This document shows, piece after piece, positions 5,620-10,102 of a stretch of 10,102 nucleotides of DNA. The stretch is from an uncultured Oscillospiraceae bacterium (lineage in GTDB: Bacteria > Bacillota > Clostridia > Oscillospirales > Ruminococcaceae). Each line of letters opens with the position of its first letter. The first letter of the stretch is position 1. The DNA lies in contig CAKTCT010000065.1 in the NCBI GenBank assembly GCA_934539585.1, forward strand, positions 1-10,102, given 5' to 3'. The notes beneath the pieces are model-generated. The model was not told the DNA's origin and made no database searches. It worked only from the letters and a program-made list of their open reading frames with translations. The position numbers and the translations under genes were made by a program.

Positions 5620-6432
5620 ATGTACGATCCGGACTATTTTGTAAAGTCGAAGGGCATCCCTTTTGTCTCCTTCCGCAAGGAGCTGGTGAGGAAGGGCGGA
5701 AACATCCCGATCATGCCGGTGCATTACCACATGGATTTCGAGATCATCCTGGTGGAAAAGGGGGAGGCGTGGTTTGAGGTGAACGCGGAGGGCTTCCGGG
5801 CGGCGGAGGGGAGCATCGTTCTGATCAATCCCTACGACACCCATTGGGCGCACACGGAAAGCGACGCTTTTTCCTATGTGTGTCTGGATTTTGACGTGAG
5901 GCAGCTGGCGCTTCCTGACGGGCACGGGCTGATGGAGGAAACGATGAAATACCGCTCCCATTTGGAGGGGCGGGCGGAGCTGGTTCCGTATCTGCTGGGC
6001 GCGGTTTCCGCTTTTGAGGAAACGCCCAAGGGGTGGGAGCTTGCGGTGCGGGGGAACCTGCTGCTGTTTTTCGCCGGGCTTTCGGATGCGGTGGCCCCAT
6101 TTAAAAGAAGCGACGATTTTACCAGGAAAATGCTGCGGTATCTGGAAAGGCACCTGGCGGAGCCTGTCACCTCCGCGGACGCGGCCAGGGCGCTTTCCTA
6201 CAATCCCAGCTACTTTTGCAGGCTGTTCAAAAAGAGCTTTTCCGATGATTTTTCGACGGTTCTGAATCTGCGGCGAGTGGAAAAGGCAAAGGAACTGCTC
6301 CTTTCCAAAAGCGTATCGGAAACGGCCATGGCCTGCGGCTTTTGCAGCGCCAGCTACTTTTCAGAGGTGTTCCGGAAAGCGACATCCCTGACGCCGTCCC
6401 AGTATAAAAAGGGCGGGATTCCCGTAAAATGA
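5620..6432 (+). CDS. AraC-family transcriptional regulator with N-terminal cupin
   Basis: From the ATG at 5620 the protein is 270 residues. The N-terminal cupin sensor shows HYHMDFEIILVEKGEAWFEV (35-54) and GSIVLINPYDTHW (64-76), typical of sugar-sensing AraC proteins. The C-terminus has two helix-turn-helix motifs: TSADAARALSYNPSYFCRLF (184-203) and a second near 231-252 with CGFCSASYFSEVFRK. The open frame extends upstream to an ATG at 5543-5545 overlapping the IS end, and includes an ATG at 5608, but both lie at or before the expected transcription start, so 5620 is preferred. The mRNA leader would be very short, with GGTGA at 5611-5615 the only ribosome-binding candidate. It is convergent with the GH20 gene, which it probably controls; the inducer is unknown. 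Confidence 0.9.
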   Translation: MYDPDYFVKSKGIPFVSFRKELVRKGGNIPIMPVHYHMDFEIILVEKGEAWFEVNAEGFRAAEGSIVLINPYDTHWAHTESDAFSYVCLDFDVRQLALPDGHGLMEETMKYRSHLEGRAELVPYLLGAVSAFEETPKGWELAVRGNLLLFFAGLSDAVAPFKRSDDFTRKMLRYLERHLAEPVTSADAARALSYNPSYFCRLFKKSFSDDFSTVLNLRRVEKAKELLLSKSVSETAMACGFCSASYFSEVFRKATSLTPSQYKKGGIPVK

Positions 6433-6437
6433 CAGAA

Positions 6438-6473
6438 AACCGCCGTCCCTTGGAGGTACAGGGGACGGCGGTT
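6438..6473. terminator. Bidirectional terminator between the AraC and GH20 genes
   Basis: AACCGCCGTCCC (6438-6449) and GGGACGGCGGTT (6462-6473) form a perfect 12-bp stem around a 12-nt loop. T-rich tails follow in both directions (GGTTTT on plus, TTTTC on minus). It sits 5 bp after the araC stop and 4 bp beyond the GH20 stop, so it serves both convergent genes. Confidence 0.88.
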
Positions 6474-6477
6474 GGTT

Positions 6478-8904
6478 TTAGTTGACGGCTGCAGCGGCAA
6501 ACAGGAGAATCTTTGCGTCGGTATTGCCCAGGGCGGTTACCTGGAGGGAACGGACGGGCTTCTCGGGGTGGGGGTTCTTGATGAAGTTTTTGAGAAGGGT
6601 GCAGTCGTTTCCAAAACGGTCCTTGTAGGACTGGGGCTGGGACATGTAGGAGGCCACGTAGCCTTCGTGGCGGAACAGCGGGGACTCCAGGGGCATGCCG
6701 AAGCGGGAGGAGAACTTATAGATGTTGTCGCCGTAGAGGATGTCCTGGGTGGCGGCGGTTCCGTCGGCGTATTCGATGCGGTACTCTCCGATTTTGACGG
6801 CGGATTTCCAAAGCTCCCGGCCGCCGCTGACGTCGGTGGCGTGGACCACCGTAAAGAGCCTGGCGAAGCCGTCCACGGGGATTTCCAGCCAGGGCTGGTC
6901 CTTGGAGCATACGGCCGCGGCGTCATAGGGGGTGACGTCCCAAAGCTCCGGCGGGAGATTTTTCCGGGCGGATTCAAGGGGAAGGGGACGTTCCTGGCCG
7001 TGGAGGTCCAGGCCGCCGATCCTGGCGCGGATGTCAAGGAGCAAGGGGCGGATGATTTCATCGTAGGTGAGGCGCATGGAGCCGTCGTAGTCCTTGTTCC
7101 AGAGACAGTTGGAGGAATATACGAAATCGTACATTTTTCCCTTGAAGGAGTAGGATTCTTCGGTACACGGGACCCAGGTGGATACCTCTGCGCCCAGGAT
7201 ACCGGGTTTCTTGGAGCGGGTCTCGTACCGCGGGAAGTGGGAGGAATAGAGGTTGCCGATCATCACCGGGAGGTTGTGGGCCAGGAGGTTGTCCTCGATG
7301 TCCGACTCCAGATGGAAGTACCAGGTGAAATCCAGGAAAATGATGTCCTTGGGGATTTTGTTGATGGCCGTGACGGTGGAATAGTTGGTTTCCTGGATCA
7401 TGTCTGCCCAGAGCATCATGGTCAGGCCGCGGCTTCTGACGAAGTTGTTGAGGTTGGTGACTTCCTGGGCGTAAAGCTCGCCGCCGTTGTGGGTCCTGCA
7501 CCGGTCGCAGAGGCCCACCTGATAGATTTCATCGTGGCCCATATGGACAAATCGCTCAGGCTTTACCACGTCCAGGACCTCCTGGGCGATGGTGAAGATC
7601 ACGTCGTAGTACCGGGGATGCAGCGGGCACATGGAGTGTTTGTAGAAGGTCTCCGGACGGTCGTCGGCGACGAACATGTTGCTTTCGACTGCTTCGCTGT
7701 GTTCCTCTTCCGCCAGCTCCGGGTAGGCGGTTGTGATGTACTGGCAGTGGCTCCAGGATTGGATCTCGGGGATGATTTCCAGGCCGTAGCTGCGGAAAAA
7801 GGCGCAGAGCTCTGCCACTTCGCTTTTTTCCAGGATGTCCCGGCCCACAAAGCCGTAGTGGGCGGGCAGGGGCCAGAGGCCCTTTTCGTAGTTTTCGCAG
7901 GCCGTCTGCCACATTTCGTTGATTTCGGGGAAAGCATCGTAGCGCATGGCCGCCGAGATCTGCAGGATAACGGCGTTGTAACGCATGGGGACAAAGACGT
8001 ATTTCACCATGCGGCGTAGGAATTCCATCTGCTTCCGCTCCGGGAGGGCCAGGTGGACGGCGCGGAAATCCATGAAGGGGGTGTCATCGACCTGGCAGCC
8101 CCGGATGGTGTTTCCGTCGGTGAGCTGCATCAGCGCGTCTGCCGCGTAGAGGAATCCCCGGCGGTTTCCGGCGGTGATGCGGCAGACGTCCTTGGTGCAG
8201 TCGATGGAAAAGCCGTCGTTTTCCCGGGGGGCGGCGGTAAAGATGATGCAGCCGGTTTTGTCGGAGACGGGGAGGCTTCTGCCGAATTTCTCCCGGAATT
8301 TTTCGGAGAAATAGGAGGCGGCGAACTCCGCGTCGGCTCCGCTGGCGCAGATGGAGACCGAGGGGTCCAGGTGGAAGGCTTCGCTGCGGAAGTCAACGCT
8401 TGAGGGGAGGGGGTAGAGGGTGTTTTCCAGCTCCAGGGCGCCGAAAATGTCGAGCTTTTTCAGGGAAATATTGCAGCAGGCGCCGTTTATGCGAAGGATG
8501 AGGTTATCGCAGTAGATGCCGATAGGAATCATGAGGTCCGGATCGGTGACGAGCTTTCCGCTCTGGGCCCGGCAGACGCCGACTTTCCGCAGGCGGCCGT
8601 TTTCCTTGGTGAGAATCTCGATGCTCTCCACGCCGGTGCCCGGGCCGAAGGTCAGGGCCGCATGGTCTGCGTAGCAACGCTCAAAGAGCCGGATGCAGAG
8701 GTCGATGCCTCCGTCCAGGAGGGCCGCGCCGGACCACGCCACCTCTTTGCCGAAGAACAGGTTTCCGGAGGCGGCGGTATAGGATTCCCGGGGGGAGAAC
8801 TCCCGGGCCATGTCGGGGAGGTACGCCTCGTCCGTGCCGCGCTTTTTGTAGGAATAACAGGTTTTCCCAGCGGTTTCGCTGTCGAAAAAGGAACCGATTT
8901 TCAT
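6478..8904 (-). CDS. GH20-like beta-N-acetylhexosaminidase
   Basis: An 808-residue protein starting MKIGSFFDSETAGKTC. About 1-165 looks like a beta-rich domain; 165-275 resembles the GH20 N-terminal alpha/beta domain, ending RRGFLYAADALMQL. About 278-610 is the TIM barrel, with MDFRAVHLALP, a strand motif PEIQSWSHCQY and the catalytic pair in HMGHDEIY (D458, E459). The last 200 residues are probably another beta domain. GH20 enzymes cleave terminal GlcNAc or GalNAc by substrate-assisted catalysis, with Asp-Glu as the key pair; the usual GGDE is GHDE here. No signal peptide is seen, so it is probably cytoplasmic and acts on imported oligosaccharide. The start was set at 8904 because GAGGG (8910-8914) precedes it, while an in-frame ATG at 8914-8916 has none. 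It is convergent with the AraC-type regulator. Confidence 0.85.
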   Translation of the reverse strand: MKIGSFFDSETAGKTCYSYKKRGTDEAYLPDMAREFSPRESYTAASGNLFFGKEVAWSGAALLDGGIDLCIRLFERCYADHAALTFGPGTGVESIEILTKENGRLRKVGVCRAQSGKLVTDPDLMIPIGIYCDNLILRINGACCNISLKKLDIFGALELENTLYPLPSSVDFRSEAFHLDPSVSICASGADAEFAASYFSEKFREKFGRSLPVSDKTGCIIFTAAPRENDGFSIDCTKDVCRITAGNRRGFLYAADALMQLTDGNTIRGCQVDDTPFMDFRAVHLALPERKQMEFLRRMVKYVFVPMRYNAVILQISAAMRYDAFPEINEMWQTACENYEKGLWPLPAHYGFVGRDILEKSEVAELCAFFRSYGLEIIPEIQSWSHCQYITTAYPELAEEEHSEAVESNMFVADDRPETFYKHSMCPLHPRYYDVIFTIAQEVLDVVKPERFVHMGHDEIYQVGLCDRCRTHNGGELYAQEVTNLNNFVRSRGLTMMLWADMIQETNYSTVTAINKIPKDIIFLDFTWYFHLESDIEDNLLAHNLPVMIGNLYSSHFPRYETRSKKPGILGAEVSTWVPCTEESYSFKGKMYDFVYSSNCLWNKDYDGSMRLTYDEIIRPLLLDIRARIGGLDLHGQERPLPLESARKNLPPELWDVTPYDAAAVCSKDQPWLEIPVDGFARLFTVVHATDVSGGRELWKSAVKIGEYRIEYADGTAATQDILYGDNIYKFSSRFGMPLESPLFRHEGYVASYMSQPQSYKDRFGNDCTLLKNFIKNPHPEKPVRSLQVTALGNTDAKILLFAAAAVN

Positions 8905-8937
8905 AGGGACCCTCATTTCTGTTGATGGTATGATTTC

Positions 8938-8966
8938 AGTCTAATTGGTTTTGGGGGAGATTTCAA
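8938..8966 (-). promoter_or_regulatory. Promoter of the GH20 gene
   Basis: On the minus strand TTGAAA (8961-8966), a 17-bp spacer and TAGACT (8938-8943). It lies about 34 bp upstream of the chosen GH20 start. It is divergent from the hydrolase promoter, so the 165-bp intergenic region may be shared by a regulator. Confidence 0.6.
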
Positions 8967-9008
8967 CTGCTTTCTTGACAGGGAACCATAACAGGATTGA
9001 CTTTTCGG

Positions 9009-9037
9009 TGGAAAAACCGGCGGGAATGTGGTACAAT
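9009..9037 (+). promoter_or_regulatory. Probable extended -10 promoter of the truncated hydrolase
   Basis: TGGTACAAT (9029-9037) is a TGn-extended -10. With 17-bp spacing the -35 is a weak TGGAAA (9009-9014). A CGGT/ACCG hairpin-like repeat (9006-9009, 9016-9019) overlaps the -35 and could be an operator half-site pair, but it is short. Confidence 0.45.
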
Positions 9038-9069
9038 GGAATCAGCTTTAAGAGAAAGGAACAAACGAC

Positions 9070-9261
9070 ATGGCGGAAAATCTGACATACCGTGTGGAAC
9101 CCGATGGATTTTATGGGGAGCTGGTCCGGCCGACGGAGGACAAGTATCCGGGGAAGGCCCTCATCTGCTTCAGCGGAAGCGACGGGGGAATCGGGCTGGC
9201 CCGGATGCTGGCGGGGGTTTTTGCGGGGCGGGGGCTGACGGCCCTGGCTCTGGCTTATGAG
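9070..9261 (+). pseudogene. Dienelactone-hydrolase/BAAT-like acyl hydrolase, N-terminal 64 codons only
   Basis: The frame starts MAENLTYRVEPDGFYGELVR after AAAGGA (9055-9060). It continues GKALICFSGSDGGIGLARML and GRGLTALALAY, the first strands and the GSDGG oxyanion-region motif of alpha/beta hydrolases related to acyl-CoA thioester hydrolase/BAAT C-terminal domains. Such proteins are normally about 250-300 residues or longer. Near 9261 the family match ends abruptly and the frame continues as nonsense to a stop at 9325-9327, antisense to another gene. The nucleophile Ser, Asp and His regions are absent, so no activity is expected. It diverges from the GH20 gene. The break may be a real insertion or deletion, or an assembly join. 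The exact family is moderately certain. Confidence 0.7.
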
Positions 9262-10102
9262 CGATCAGCGTTATCGCACCGAGGACGGCAAACATATCTC
9301 CATCGCCCTCGTCAATGTTTCCGATGAGAGGACAGAAGAACACAGCCTTTACAGGACCGGCGTCCTGCGTCATCTGACGGACGGCAGAAATCACTTCATC
9401 CATTGAGTCGTACTGGTCATAGAGGATATCCTGTTCCAGTTCCTCTTTGATGTCCTCGCTTGCCGCCCCAATAACAAGCGTCAGCATATTGGCATCGGCA
9501 ATGGTGTTTTTCTCGCTCAGCGTGAGGAACAGATGCTGACCGAAGTCGGTCTCACTGAACAGCTTTACGCCGATGTCCTCGCCCTCGTTGTCGGTCAGCG
9601 TTTCGCAGTTGCCTTTGGCAAAATCCACACAGCGACAAAGGTATGCCGATTCATTCTCGCTGAACAGGCGGTCTTTGCTGACGAGACCGGAGCGCACGGC
9701 AAAGGCTTCCTTGACATATTCATAGTTCTGCGAGTAATCTCCCCAGAACACCGAGTCGCCACTTTCATTCTGTTTCCAGGTACAGAACATAAAGCCGTTC
9801 TTTTCGTTGTAGGTTGCCGCCAATACGGTATCTCCGAAAGAGGCAAGCTGTCTGTAATCGGAGACGCCATCAGCTTTCATCTGCGGTGCGTGTTCGTAGA
9901 GTCCGACATATTCCCGCACCGTAGAAATCTCATCCTGAATGTCTGCAATTTTACTGCGGTATTCATCCGAGAGGTTTTGGTCGGCATTGCTCAAATATTG
10001 ACCGTTGTATTTTATCCGGCAGAGTGGGATGCCGTCCGAGGACACCTCCAACCATTCGTTTCCGTCCATCTTGGTGTCGTACCGAGCCTTGAGCCGTTTG
10101 GC
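9170..10102 (-). CDS. 3' part of an unrecognised protein, probably from an integrative element; start off the right edge
   Basis: The minus-strand frame is open from the right edge (reading AKRLKARYDTKMDGNEWLEV) to a stop at 9170-9172. An ATG at 10067-10069 is internal, not necessarily the start, since the frame continues upstream without a stop. The sequence is acidic and soluble, with no membrane segment or catalytic motif I can name. It includes EYVGLYEHAPQMKADGVSDY, SFGDTVLAATYNEKNGFMF and RSGLVSKDRLFSENESAYLC. From memory these resemble large accessory proteins of Tn1549-type conjugative elements, but I cannot name the domain. The family-like part ends near LGAITLIAH at about 9262. The last 30 or so residues (rich in Pro, Ala and Arg) are antisense to the hydrolase and are probably not native, so the true C-terminus may be altered. 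Confidence 0.55.
   Translation of the reverse strand, partial: AKRLKARYDTKMDGNEWLEVSSDGIPLCRIKYNGQYLSNADQNLSDEYRSKIADIQDEISTVREYVGLYEHAPQMKADGVSDYRQLASFGDTVLAATYNEKNGFMFCTWKQNESGDSVFWGDYSQNYEYVKEAFAVRSGLVSKDRLFSENESAYLCRCVDFAKGNCETLTDNEGEDIGVKLFSETDFGQHLFLTLSEKNTIADANMLTLVIGAASEDIKEELEQDILYDQYDSMDEVISAVRQMTQDAGPVKAVFFCPLIGNIDEGDGDMFAVLGAITLIAHKPEPGPSAPAPQKPPPASGPARFPRRFR

Noticed and set aside
5033..5644. A 203-codon plus-strand frame inside the insertion sequence
   Set aside because: It is antisense to the transposase and runs across the IS end into the araC promoter, with no motif.
6472..8019. A 515-codon open frame on the plus strand
   Set aside because: It is antisense to the GH20 gene, has a composition typical of the mirror frame of GC-rich coding DNA, and has no ribosome binding site or family motif.
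8997..9037. TTGACT (8997-9002) as the -35 for TACAAT (9032-9037)
   Set aside because: The spacing is 29 bp, too long for a sigma-A promoter; an extended -10 with a weak -35 at 9009 fits better.
1..10102. CRISPR arrays, tRNA or rRNA genes, toxin-antitoxin or phage-defence genes
   Set aside because: None seen: no regularly spaced repeats, no tRNA-like cloverleaf ends and no defence-family motifs were recognised.

Overview
This window looks like accessory or rearranged chromosome from a moderately GC-rich gut Firmicute, probably a clostridial lineage such as Oscillospiraceae. The grounds are AGGAGG-type ribosome binding sites, TTGACA/TATAAT promoters with 17-bp spacers, a TnpV-type fragment typical of clostridial transposons, and genes of a clostridial character. 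This is a judgement by eye, not a taxonomic search.

Layout. (1) 1-121 holds the C-terminal remnant of a TnpV-like transposon protein (minus strand), cut by the window edge. (2) 185-1784 is a sulfur module: an Rrf2-family regulator (minus) divergent from cysK (plus), with face-to-face promoters and a spaced direct repeat between them. (3) 1785-2079 has no recognised gene. (4) 2080-4629 is a methionine-related operon: a strong promoter, a well-ribosome-bound 41-residue reading frame packed with Met and Cys codons, a strong intrinsic terminator, then metN, metI and a lactate/2-hydroxyacid dehydrogenase gene broken after 184 codons. (5) 4630-5545 is a degenerate IS481/DDE-type insertion sequence (minus) that abuts the broken dehydrogenase; its transposase has an in-frame TAG. 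(6) 5576-8966 is a carbohydrate module: an AraC-family regulator (plus) convergent with a GH20-like hexosaminidase gene (minus), sharing a 12-bp-stem bidirectional terminator. (7) 9009-10102 starts with the N-terminus of a dienelactone-hydrolase/BAAT-like gene, which switches near 9261 into the 3' part of an unrelated minus-strand gene, probably from an integrative element and running off the right edge.

How the parts fit. CysK makes cysteine and its divergent Rrf2 neighbour resembles the CymR arrangement. MetN and MetI would be the ATPase and permease of a methionine importer; no MetQ binding protein is present.

The most interesting signal is the leader of metNI. Promoter, ribosome binding site, Met-rich mini-gene, stop codon, terminator and structural genes lie in the order and spacing of a ribosome-mediated attenuator, but with methionine codons as the sensor. 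No SAM riboswitch or T-box consensus was recognised there. Three junctions (dehydrogenase/IS, hydrolase/element gene, TnpV remnant) show repeated rearrangement, or possibly assembly chimerism.
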